Below, piece by piece: positions 29,846 to 37,722 of a stretch of DNA of 64,000 nt. Source of the stretch: Leptothermofonsia sp049200465 (GTDB lineage: Bacteria > Cyanobacteriota > Cyanobacteriia > Leptolyngbyales > Leptolyngbyaceae); assembly GCF_049200465.1 (NCBI RefSeq), contig NZ_CP120836.1, forward strand, positions 3,410,001 through 3,474,000. The letters are read 5' to 3'. Within the stretch, counting starts at the first letter, position 1. Each line of letters opens with the position of its first letter. The notes beneath the pieces were generated by a model that saw only the letters and a program-made list of their open reading frames with translations, was not told the origin of the DNA and ran no database searches. A program made the position numbers and the translations under genes.

Positions 29846-30319
29846 TTACTCTTTCACCGACAAACCGTAAGAGTCTTTAATTTTTATCCCATTCTCATCC
29901 CGCAGGCGCTTCAAGTAGTCCCAACCTCTTTGGGGATAGACTTGCCTGCCAATTCTTTCAGCGATCCAGCGGGCAACTTTGGGGCCGGACCAGTTGCCCC
30001 CTTCTGGTGGAGGGCTTTTCAGCGCTTTTCGCAGTTCTTGTTGCTGTTCTGGGGTGAGGAGCGATCGCGGAGAGGGTTGCCGCTTTTGACTGCGGTTTTT
30101 AATTGCCGTGGGGCCTTCCCGGTTATAGCGCCGCACAATTTCTTTAGCGTAGTCGTAATTCAAACCCACCACATGGGCTGCCTGTTTAATCGTCCATTGC
30201 TGGGCAACCAGATAGAGGAGGTGCCATCGACGAGCCTCAGTGGTATCCTGAGCCTGTCGATAGAGTCGCTTGAGTTCATCAGCGGTTAGATGGGGGAATA
30301 GATGGGCTTTTGGTGGCAT
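29846..30319 (-). CDS. Winged-helix/helix-turn-helix protein resembling an IS630 N-terminus
   Basis: 157 residues. The N-terminal half has an HTH (WTIKQAAHVVGLNYDYAKEI) and the second half the GGNWSGPKVARWIAERIGR segment that precedes the DDE domain in IS630-type transposases. The protein then ends DENGIKIKDSYGLSVKE with no catalytic region, so it is either a stand-alone DNA-binding protein or a truncated transposase. The region is otherwise free of IS ends. The start ATG at 30319 gives the full family N-terminus (PPKAHLFPHLTADELKRLY). Confidence 0.6.
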   Translation of the reverse strand: MPPKAHLFPHLTADELKRLYRQAQDTTEARRWHLLYLVAQQWTIKQAAHVVGLNYDYAKEIVRRYNREGPTAIKNRSQKRQPSPRSLLTPEQQQELRKALKSPPPEGGNWSGPKVARWIAERIGRQVYPQRGWDYLKRLRDENGIKIKDSYGLSVKE

Positions 30320-30515
30320 GCCCTCAAGATCAACGAATCAGATAAATCGCCCCGATGGGTGAATCCATTAGAAACAAGTGGAGGGGCGAGGGGGTAGGGA
30401 GCCGCTTCATCACAGAGTGAATGGTGCTGGCCAGGTTACGTTCTATTTATCTAGAGTTTTGGAAAATCTCCGGATAAAACCATGGTCAGTGCGTAAAACT
30501 TCCGTTTTAGGAGTG

Positions 30516-32714
30516 TTAATTTGGGCTGATTTCCCGCAGGTAATTGCCGGGGTTGAGGTCCTGAAGGCGAGAAACGGGAGTGGTTACAGTGCTGAAAGGA
30601 TAACCGGTTGTATCGAATGCGGTACCCACCGATTCTGCTTCAGACGTGAGGGCAATTGGCTCTACGGTTTGCGGAGTTCCGTCTTCTTGCTGACGTTGCA
30701 GACGAGCATACTCCTGAATTTTTTCTCGGGCTTCGCCATAGGAAGGCGTGCCCAATGGAACTTTTTTCAGTAGTGCGAGGGCGCTTGAATAATCTTGCTC
30801 GGTTGCCTCCTGGTTGGCCTTTTCTACTAGGGAATCGGCCCAAACGTAGAACTTGTCGATATATTCGGTGGTTTTTTCCTGAACTTCAGGAGCCAGGGTT
30901 ATATCGGCAGGAATTTTTTCCAGAGAAGTGATGGCTGCCAGATAGTTGCTTTCACTGGCCTGTCTATCTGCCGCCTCTAACAGTGCCTTGAGGCGAATTT
31001 CTTGTTTTCTGTTGTACTCCTGAATTTTTTTCTCTGCTTTATTGAAAATCGAGGTTTCTGGATGGATTTGTTTGAGGTAAGCGATTGCTCCTTCAAAGTC
31101 ACGCACAGCAGCGCGGTTATAACTTTTTTGGAGCAGTGCGATTGCCTGTACTTCTCGCTTCTGAGTGTATTCGCCGATTTTCTCCTGTGCTATGGAGTAC
31201 AGCGTCGAGTCTTCTGGGACTTGCTTCAGGATTTTAAGGGCATCTGTGAAGTCTTTGGCGATCGCGGCACTGTAAGCTTTCACCATTAACTGGGTCGCCT
31301 TATCCTCAGCCAGTCGATTTGCCTGGGTAACAAGATCAGCTGTGCGCTCTTTCCAGTAAGCATTTTGGGGTAAGGCTTTGGCTTCCTGCAAAACCTCCTG
31401 CCATCGGTTTTGTTTGAGGGCATCCACCATTTTCTGGTAGATCGAAGTTGCTTCCTTCCAGTCTTGTTTCCAGGCATTCACCGTATCTCGTGCTGAGGCA
31501 TAAGCCTGACTGGTGATGGGAATCGACTCCGCCAGACTAATCGCCTGCGGTAACTTACCATCCTGGTATTGATTTCTAGCCTGCTCCAGAATTTGCGGGC
31601 CGCGATCCAACTGGTCTGGGGGATTTACCAGAAAGGCATAGCCAACCGTCGTCGCGGTTACGACTGTACCAATCCCCAGGCCCACCATCAAAGTCATCCC
31701 GTGCCGTTCAGCTGGAGAGAGCCTTTTGGTTGGGGAATGGTCTGGGGCGAGCTCTGCCTGGGCAGTGGGGTAGAGAATTGTACCAGGCCTTCCTGCGATC
31801 GGAAGAGCCATTTCGCTCACAGGTTGAACTGGAATGGCGCGAATGAGTTGATGAACTGCTTCCAACGCCTCTACCGCTGAGGCATAGCGCTGGTTGCAAT
31901 CCGGGTGTACCATTCGAGTCAAAATTGCAACCAATTCTTCGTGGGCAGGAAACTCAGTGGCTGAAATCAGGGCTGACCAGTGGTTTTTCTCAGTGTTTGA
32001 GGTTGCCAAAAATGAGCCAGGATGGGTACCTGTCAATGCTTGAATAGCGATCATTCCAATCGCATAAACATCACTGGCCAGACAGGGCATTCCTTGCAGT
32101 TGCTCTGGAGGTTGATAGCTCTGTTCATTCCCATTAGTGGTCAGAATTGATTGGCCGTGGAGCGAAAGCAAAGACAGATAAAGCTGCCTGACGCTATCAA
32201 AACTGACCAGCACGATTTTGCCATTGTGCGCTCGTCGAACCAGATGCTCAGGAGTCAGATTGCCATGGCGGATACCCTGGTTATGGGCAAAGGCAAGCGG
32301 CTCCAGACTGTCCAGCAATAGCTGCACCACTTCGCTTGCAATCCAGGGGTGCTCTGGCTGAATTTCCAGACTCAGGGGGTATCCGTGCACAAATTCCTGT
32401 ACCAGATAGAATCCTTCTTCGTCTTCAAAGCAAGCTAACAACTGGGGAATCTGATCGTGGTCTGCTAGCTTTTCTAGAATGGCTGCTTCCCGGACGAATA
32501 GGTGTCTAATTGCATCCTGATATTCGGGTTCGACATGAATTGGTTTAATATGCTGAATGATGCACTGAGGCTGACTGGGGCGGCGAGTGTCCTGCGCTAA
32601 ATAAGTTTGTCCCCATACCTCAGTATTCAGCACCTGAATAACTCGGTACCGCCCATCTAACAGTGCTTCCAGTTCCAGGCAGGGTATCCCATCCTGCGAT
32701 AGCAAGTTTGTCAT
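30516..32714 (-). CDS. Pseudokinase with membrane segment and repeat C-terminus
   Basis: 732 residues. The N-terminal kinase-like domain (about 20-285) lines up well with the active kinase at 24058-25821 but every key residue has changed: the glycine loop is NTEVWGQTY, the ATP lysine position is Gln54 (CIIQHIKP), HRDIKPDN is HGNLTPEH (150-157; Asp replaced by Asn152), and DFG is SFD (171-173). A hydrophobic segment (about 335-360) crosses the membrane. The C-terminal half (about 370-700) consists of helical repeats of LxxAxxxAxxxxFxxAIxxLKxIP type, like TPR. It probably binds other proteins rather than phosphorylating; this is inference. Confidence 0.75.
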   Translation of the reverse strand: MTNLLSQDGIPCLELEALLDGRYRVIQVLNTEVWGQTYLAQDTRRPSQPQCIIQHIKPIHVEPEYQDAIRHLFVREAAILEKLADHDQIPQLLACFEDEEGFYLVQEFVHGYPLSLEIQPEHPWIASEVVQLLLDSLEPLAFAHNQGIRHGNLTPEHLVRRAHNGKIVLVSFDSVRQLYLSLLSLHGQSILTTNGNEQSYQPPEQLQGMPCLASDVYAIGMIAIQALTGTHPGSFLATSNTEKNHWSALISATEFPAHEELVAILTRMVHPDCNQRYASAVEALEAVHQLIRAIPVQPVSEMALPIAGRPGTILYPTAQAELAPDHSPTKRLSPAERHGMTLMVGLGIGTVVTATTVGYAFLVNPPDQLDRGPQILEQARNQYQDGKLPQAISLAESIPITSQAYASARDTVNAWKQDWKEATSIYQKMVDALKQNRWQEVLQEAKALPQNAYWKERTADLVTQANRLAEDKATQLMVKAYSAAIAKDFTDALKILKQVPEDSTLYSIAQEKIGEYTQKREVQAIALLQKSYNRAAVRDFEGAIAYLKQIHPETSIFNKAEKKIQEYNRKQEIRLKALLEAADRQASESNYLAAITSLEKIPADITLAPEVQEKTTEYIDKFYVWADSLVEKANQEATEQDYSSALALLKKVPLGTPSYGEAREKIQEYARLQRQQEDGTPQTVEPIALTSEAESVGTAFDTTGYPFSTVTTPVSRLQDLNPGNYLREISPN

Positions 32715-32840
32715 GGGTCTTTCTTTCGGTATAAAGCTTAAAGATTGATAGAGTTTTGCTGTATTAACTCTTTCGCCAACCTTGGCCCATCTCCGGATAC
32801 CCCACGAAAAGTTGATTGCTTTATAGGCAGGAAAAAGGCG

Positions 32841-33470
32841 TTAAAAACGAAAACCAATGCCTACTTGCACCTTGACTGGAGCAGTGATGTTGAAGTTTCC
32901 CTGGTCGAGGGGGTATTGAGCGTCACCATAGACGACTACTTTGTCGCTAATGGCGGCTTCTGCTCCGGCGGTTACAAAAAATGCATTTTGGTCCTCAGGG
33001 GCCTGGGTTTTATTTTTTGAGTTCACAAACGAATAGCCTGCACCTGCGTAAATATTGGCATTACGGGCGATCGCCAGGTCGTAGGAAATAATAGGTTGCA
33101 CCACATTGGCGTCTTCGTTAAGCGTTACCTTACCTCGAATTGAAAAAGGCACATGATTCAGATCGATCCGCCCCTGGAAGCCTCTGCTGCTGGAAGCCCC
33201 AGCCTGGGAAGTATCGGTCGCATCGGGTGTGGATTGAGATCCTTGCAGGGCCTGATCAATAAACCATTTGGCTGGAGAACCCGTCTGTTGCAGGTAGTCC
33301 TGGCTCAGTCCAAAGGCATTACTGGGGTCTACGGTGACACCCAGGTAGCTGCCGCTCATTCCGTAGGGTTGATTGTTGGGTTGGGCATCAACGGGTTTAG
33401 ATACCAGAATCAGGGGAGCGATCGCAAAACCAGTCACTCCAGTCAGAATCTTCAAAAAGCGGATGTTCAT
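32841..33470 (-). CDS. Outer-membrane beta-barrel protein
   Basis: 209 residues. A signal peptide (MNIRFLKILTGVTGFAIAP, ending near KPVDAQ) is followed by a region with alternating aromatic/hydrophobic strands and a terminal GIGFRF, the typical C-terminal Phe signature of bacterial outer-membrane barrels. Segments such as PIISYDLAIARNANIYAGAGYSF fit strands. It resembles small 8-strand OmpW/OmpA-type porin-like proteins. It lies 75 bases downstream of the HlyD gene, so it could be part of the same unit, but it is not a TolC-type channel. Confidence 0.6.
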   Translation of the reverse strand: MNIRFLKILTGVTGFAIAPLILVSKPVDAQPNNQPYGMSGSYLGVTVDPSNAFGLSQDYLQQTGSPAKWFIDQALQGSQSTPDATDTSQAGASSSRGFQGRIDLNHVPFSIRGKVTLNEDANVVQPIISYDLAIARNANIYAGAGYSFVNSKNKTQAPEDQNAFFVTAGAEAAISDKVVVYGDAQYPLDQGNFNITAPVKVQVGIGFRF

Positions 33471-33543
33471 AACAGCTCATCCCTAGGAAAACGAAGGCTT
33501 TTCGTTTGACCCTACTGTTATACAGGACTGATGAAAAAAATGC

Positions 33544-34719
33544 TCACAAATCTGTCCACAATCGAGCTTTGCGGAGAAGGAACTGGAGTAAGGTTTCCTG
33601 CCGAGAAATAATATCCGCCCGCACTTCCATTCCCGCCTGCAGGGGATACTGGCGGCTATTTTTAGTCAGGTAGGGTTGGTCTGGTTGAATGGTGACTTCG
33701 TAATAGGACATTCCACTGCCACTTCCATCCCGAACGGTTGTAACATCGGGGGCGATCGCCTGCACTTTTCCTGGCAATACGCCATAGTCAGGATAGGGGT
33801 AGGCTGTAACCCGCATCTGCACCGGCTGTCCAATAGCAACTTTACTGATGTCTTGCGTTTCCACCTGCCCTTTTACAACCAGGGGAGCATTTTGCGGCAC
33901 AATTCGAGCGATGGGGTCGCCCATCCGCAATGGCTGTCCCGGGTAGTTAACATCCAGTTTCAGGAGTTTGCCATCGGTCGGTGCTTTAACAATTTGCTTA
34001 TTAATTTCGGCGGTAACTGCTCGTAAAGATTCGCCATCGTATTGGATTTGATTTTCCAGAGCAAGGCGCTGTTGCAACAGGCGATCGCGCCGATTTGACA
34101 ATGTTGCCCCTGATTTACCTAAAGTCTCCAGTGCCCCTGCAACCAGGGTTTTTGACTGGTCTCCAGTCTGGGATTGGTTATTGGAAGGAACGGGAGTGAC
34201 CTTCGCTTTGGCTAAAATTTCTCGCTCTACCGAGCGAAGCTGGTTATTAACGTTTGCCAATTTGTCCTGATACTGGCGAATGTATCCTTCCAGCGTGTTC
34301 TTTTTCGCTTGCAGAACCCTTAGCCGATTGCGATCGACTGCAATCTCAACGATCACATCCCCTTCCCGTACTACCTGATTAGGCTGTACCTTCACAGCAC
34401 TCACCGTTCCATCAATCGCCGACTGTACAACATTCAATTCTCCAACCGGGCGCACACTGGCAGAGGCCTGCACCTTCACGTTGTACCTCACTACAGATGC
34501 CAGGGCGATCGCGCCGCACAACGTGCCCGCCATCAAATATCCCCCCAGCGTTGTCCAACGGCTCACAGGTGGGAGAAATTCTTCGCTCTGAAGCGGGGGG
34601 ATATCGGAATCCGGTGCATCAGGTAGGGCAAGGGGGGCTGATGCCCCAGAAGGACCCGGCGTTCCAAGAGTACTCGGCGTAGCAGATGAACCAAACATTC
34701 TCGTAAGAGGATTAGACAT
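33544..34719 (-). CDS. HlyD-family membrane fusion (adaptor) protein
   Basis: About 391 residues from the ATG at 34719 (an ATG 7 codons earlier is possible). The N-terminus is Pro/Gly-rich, then a membrane anchor (about 60-80, GGYLMAGTLCGAIALASVV), a lipoyl-like half motif (VVREGDVIVEIAVDRNRLRVL), a long coiled coil (about 140-240) and the second lipoyl half with KAPTDGKLLKLDVNYPGQPL. This is the adaptor that connects an inner-membrane exporter to the outer membrane in type I and peptide export. The neighbouring C39 exporter at 37723-39951 is the likely partner. Confidence 0.88.
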   Translation of the reverse strand: MSNPLTRMFGSSATPSTLGTPGPSGASAPLALPDAPDSDIPPLQSEEFLPPVSRWTTLGGYLMAGTLCGAIALASVVRYNVKVQASASVRPVGELNVVQSAIDGTVSAVKVQPNQVVREGDVIVEIAVDRNRLRVLQAKKNTLEGYIRQYQDKLANVNNQLRSVEREILAKAKVTPVPSNNQSQTGDQSKTLVAGALETLGKSGATLSNRRDRLLQQRLALENQIQYDGESLRAVTAEINKQIVKAPTDGKLLKLDVNYPGQPLRMGDPIARIVPQNAPLVVKGQVETQDISKVAIGQPVQMRVTAYPYPDYGVLPGKVQAIAPDVTTVRDGSGSGMSYYEVTIQPDQPYLTKNSRQYPLQAGMEVRADIISRQETLLQFLLRKARLWTDL

Positions 34720-34767
34720 CGTAGGTGAACCAGATATCAACTAATACCAGTTCTCAAAAATCGGATC

Positions 34768-34874
34768 ATAGCTGTCCCGAGGTTGCTGAAGACATTGGTC
34801 TTAAGGGAGTATGGGGGCTGCCCCAGCCAGCGGTTTTACCCGTGCACCCCATCCTAAGCCTGGTGGCTATGGCT
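34768..34874. repeat. R1 repeat, copy at 34.8 kb
   Basis: ATAGCTGTCCCGAGGTTGC at the left, CCTAAGCCTGGTGGCTATG at the right, GC-rich centre with GGGGGCTGCCCC. Full-length member of the family. Confidence 0.7.
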
Positions 34875-35290
34875 GAACAAACAAATGTACAGGCGCAGGG
34901 CTTGTGCCCCTAGATAGCATCAATCGAATTTAGAGAATTTCGAATTTAGAGAATTTCTATATCTCTTCAAGGACTCCACACCAAAATCCGCAAATTGTAA
35001 TAATGCAACAGAGCTCATCACTCCATCACTCATCCACACCCTCCCCCTATTACTCCATCACCCCTTACCCCACTGAATCGGGTTTGCTTGCATAAAGAAT
35101 CCTAAACCTGAATTAATTCGTCCGGACAATAATCATCTTTGTGGGAGATTGAATCAGATTTTAGAGGCAGCCAGCGCCATCATTTGGAGACTTCTACATC
35201 TGTTGTGGGTTAAACCTGCGGTTGGCGGCTTGCAGGACGTTTCATGGAAAGTCCTTAGAGACGCAAACACCATTTTTAAGCACAACCTTC

Positions 35291-35403
35291 TATAGCTGTC
35301 CCCAGGTTGCTGAGGACATTGGTTTTAAGGGGGGTTGGGGCTGCACACCCAGCCAGGGGTGGAGCTCCTGCACCCCGTCCTAAGCCTGGTGGCTATGGCT
35401 ATA
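35291..35403. repeat. R1 repeat, copy at 35.3 kb
   Basis: TATAGCTGTCCCCAGGTTGC at the left and CCTAAGCCTGGTGGCTATGG at the right. About 120 bases ahead of the first Tyr-rich peptide gene, so it may affect that transcript. Shares almost all positions with the 34.8 kb copy. Confidence 0.7.
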
Positions 35404-35521
35404 AATTCCTATGGTTCTACCGACCTGCTGCTGAAAGAGTAGCTTACGTTACTCCTTCAACTCAAACAAATTTCCAGGAGAGCCATTTTTACCGTTGAAC
35501 AACTGAATGAAGGAGACACCT

Positions 35522-35752
35522 ATGCAAACTCACGAAAAAGACAATCTGTTTACTGAAATAACTGCTGAAGAATCGGCTCAGATTAATGGTGGTAGACGCT
35601 ACCACTACAGACCTTGCTACACCTCTTGCCACACCTCTTGCTACAACCCCTACTACTACGGCACCAATTACGACAGCTATGGCTATGGCTATAGCTATGT
35701 TTCAGGCTACAGCTACGTTGTTCCGAGTTATGCTTACTACTATTACCACTAA
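35522..35752 (+). CDS. Double-glycine leader peptide with a Tyr/Cys-rich core
   Basis: 76 residues from ATG 35522, chosen over 35507 because AAGGAG lies about 8 bases upstream. The first 24 residues are a leader (NLFTEITAEESAQINGG) ending in the double glycine that C39 peptidases cut. The predicted 52-residue core has 19 tyrosines, no Lys, three cysteines as C-x3-C-x3-C (CYTSCHTSC), and many Tyr-Gly/Tyr-Ser repeats. The second peptide at 40117-40323 has the same leader logic. It should be exported and cleaved by the C39 exporter nearby. Its function is unknown: a bacteriocin, a cell-surface tyrosine-rich polymer or a matrix protein are all possible. Confidence 0.75.
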   Translation: MQTHEKDNLFTEITAEESAQINGGRRYHYRPCYTSCHTSCYNPYYYGTNYDSYGYGYSYVSGYSYVVPSYAYYYYH

Positions 35753-35794
35753 GGCGACCAGCATCTACCCCCAACCCCTTCCTTTCGCTCCCTA

Positions 35795-36391
35795 CTATCC
35801 TTTACTGCGATTACGTTCGCCCCATTTCCAGAGACTACTTGAAATCAAGTTGGTGGAAATGTGAGCTACGATGGGCACGAGCAAATTGCCGGTTGCGATC
35901 GCGCCTGCCCCCAGTGCCCCACCAATCACAGTGGCCCAAACAACATAGGGCCACTGTCTTAGGCTGCTAAGATGCAGCACCCCAAAGCACAGGCTGGACA
36001 GCACCAGTCCTTCATTATCCAACCCAAAGGCAGGCAGCATCACACCGCGAAACAGCAGTTCTTCGCTCAAACCTGGCAGTAGTCCTAACCAGATTAAATC
36101 AGGCCAGACCAGGGGCTTCAACACCAGTTCCAAATAATAGTCGGCACTTTGGCGGTAAGCCGACCAGGTGTAATAGACCAGGGAACTGGCAGCCGTAATG
36201 GCAATTCCCAAACCTAATCCCTGGAGCACTGCCAGCCCAGACCAGTGGAAAGATAGCAGAGAAACCGCACCAAACTGCATCCAGAGCCTGGCGATAAGGA
36301 GCAACACAATCGCCGTTACTCCCATCGCAATCAGGACTTGAGTGCGACTGAGAGGTTCAAATTCAGGATTGTCGGGAAGTTGTTCTGCCAC
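35795..36391 (-). CDS. CPBP-family intramembrane protease
   Basis: 198 residues with several hydrophobic segments (about 25-50, 60-80, 95-120, 125-190). The motifs of CPBP (CAAX/bacteriocin-processing) proteases are visible: LSEELLFRG with two glutamates, CFGVLHLSS with a histidine, and a final VAHISTNL. Members process membrane proteins or are bacteriocin self-immunity factors. Its place next to the Tyr-rich peptide gene suggests immunity or peptide processing, which is inference. The start gives MAEQLPDNPEFEPLSR. Confidence 0.8.
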   Translation of the reverse strand: MAEQLPDNPEFEPLSRTQVLIAMGVTAIVLLLIARLWMQFGAVSLLSFHWSGLAVLQGLGLGIAITAASSLVYYTWSAYRQSADYYLELVLKPLVWPDLIWLGLLPGLSEELLFRGVMLPAFGLDNEGLVLSSLCFGVLHLSSLRQWPYVVWATVIGGALGAGAIATGNLLVPIVAHISTNLISSSLWKWGERNRSKG

Positions 36392-36465
36392 GAAAAAGCC
36401 AAAGAAACATACAGTCTTTCGATCCTACCAGTCTTCCAGACTGCCTAGCTAGACTTATCCACCTA

Positions 36466-37536
36466 TCACCTATCCATCTGGTTTAGGGCAATTATGACTG
36501 GCTTGAGGGCTGCTGAAGTGATACCTGCCCGGTGGGCGACCAGAAAGCCAATGGCTTCAAGGTAGGAGTTGACCCGCAGTGCAGAAATCTTCAAGGATTC
36601 TGGCGCAATCTGCATCGTTGTTGTGTTTTCATTCACTGTAACAATGCAGGCATTTGTCTGACTTAAACTCATCACAGCGCTGCCACCACAGGCCGTTGCC
36701 GGGACTACTACAGCATCCACCTGCTCTGCCCAGATATCACCCATTTGAGGATGGAAGTTTGAACAAGAACGTGGGATAAACTGAGGAGCCCGACTCAGCC
36801 CTACTAACACACAGGGCAGAAAGGTATAACCCAACTCTTCGGCTGCCGATCGCGGCGATAGCTCAGAGTCAAGCGGCAGGGGTAATAGAGCAGGTGCATG
36901 GGCGCAGGGAATCTGAAACTCTCGCACCACCAGATGGCTGATGACGGCTTCTGCCCCGGCTAAGGGATCGACCCCCTGACCATGGCGGTAGTTTTGCAAC
37001 GCCTCACTGCCGGGGTCGTCGGGGAAGCGGGCAACCACCGCGATCGCTTCTGCCCCAGCCCTTTGGATCAACTGTTCCGCTGCCCGCAACAGACTGTCTG
37101 GATGTTGAATGGTGCCCCAGGTTGCCCCCGATGCTGCCGTCTTTAAACTCACTCCCAGGGGAGTATCGGTGACGACGTATTCGGTCAGGTTCAATCCTAG
37201 GGTAGCGCGGGTGGCATCGGCTGCCTGAAGCTGCCGCTGGCGCAACTCCGGCTCAATTCCCTGATCCAGCAACAAACCCACCCGGTTTTGGTGGACTGGA
37301 CGCAGCCCCCAGTTTCCAGCCGCAAACTGGTCCAACCCGTACCCTTCTACGTAGAGGGCATTGGGCAAATTCCAGTAAAGCTGGGCACCGTTGAGTACGT
37401 TGGGATGGGTAATGAGGCAGTCGGCAATCTGAGCGATCGCCCGCGCCACTGGCAACGCATCACCCGCATACCCCCCAATGGCCGCTCCAATGCCAGTTGG
37501 CACAATGAGCAATACTGTGTAGGGACGTTTGGACAT
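36466..37536 (-). CDS. DUF3326 family protein
   Basis: 356 residues, starting MSKRPYTVLLIVPTGIGAAIGGYAGDALP. The sequence has the phosphate-binding-looking VPTGIGAAIGGYAG, then LITHPNVLNGAQLYWN, TDTPLGVS, GATWGTIQHPDSLLRAAEQL and ACGGSAVMSLSQTNA. This is the DUF3326 pattern, common in cyanobacteria and plants; the function is not known. It lies between the CPBP protease and the exporter in the same direction. The gap to the exporter gene is about 190 bases and holds an R4 repeat, so co-transcription is uncertain. Confidence 0.8.
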   Translation of the reverse strand: MSKRPYTVLLIVPTGIGAAIGGYAGDALPVARAIAQIADCLITHPNVLNGAQLYWNLPNALYVEGYGLDQFAAGNWGLRPVHQNRVGLLLDQGIEPELRQRQLQAADATRATLGLNLTEYVVTDTPLGVSLKTAASGATWGTIQHPDSLLRAAEQLIQRAGAEAIAVVARFPDDPGSEALQNYRHGQGVDPLAGAEAVISHLVVREFQIPCAHAPALLPLPLDSELSPRSAAEELGYTFLPCVLVGLSRAPQFIPRSCSNFHPQMGDIWAEQVDAVVVPATACGGSAVMSLSQTNACIVTVNENTTTMQIAPESLKISALRVNSYLEAIGFLVAHRAGITSAALKPVIIALNQMDR

Positions 37537-37574
37537 ACATATAGTCGGGGGAACAAGGGAAGGGGAAAGGGAAT

Positions 37575-37655
37575 GCTAATTTTTTGTGGCAATTCTGGAA
37601 AGGGGGGCGAGGGAATCAGGGTTTCAAGGAGTTAGAGCACCATTTCTAGAACAGC
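37575..37655. repeat. R4 repeat, copy A
   Basis: About 80 bp (TTTTTTGTGGCAATTCTGG ... TTTCTAGAACAGCCTCTCC). The inverse copy is at 47070-47165 with about ten differences. It lies between DUF3326 and the exporter. Confidence 0.6.
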
Positions 37656-37722
37656 CTCTCCATCATCCATTCACCCTCCCACTCCTCCACTCCCTCACTC
37701 TTCCACTCCTTTCGCCCTTTCA

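Larger units (their letters stand above)
34720..35521. other. Intergenic region upstream of the first Tyr-rich peptide
   Basis: About 800 bases containing two R1 repeats (34768-34874 and 35291-35403) and a short direct repeat GAATTTAGAGAATTTC near 34925-34957. No credible protein gene. The promoter for the 35522 peptide gene should lie here. Confidence 0.45.
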
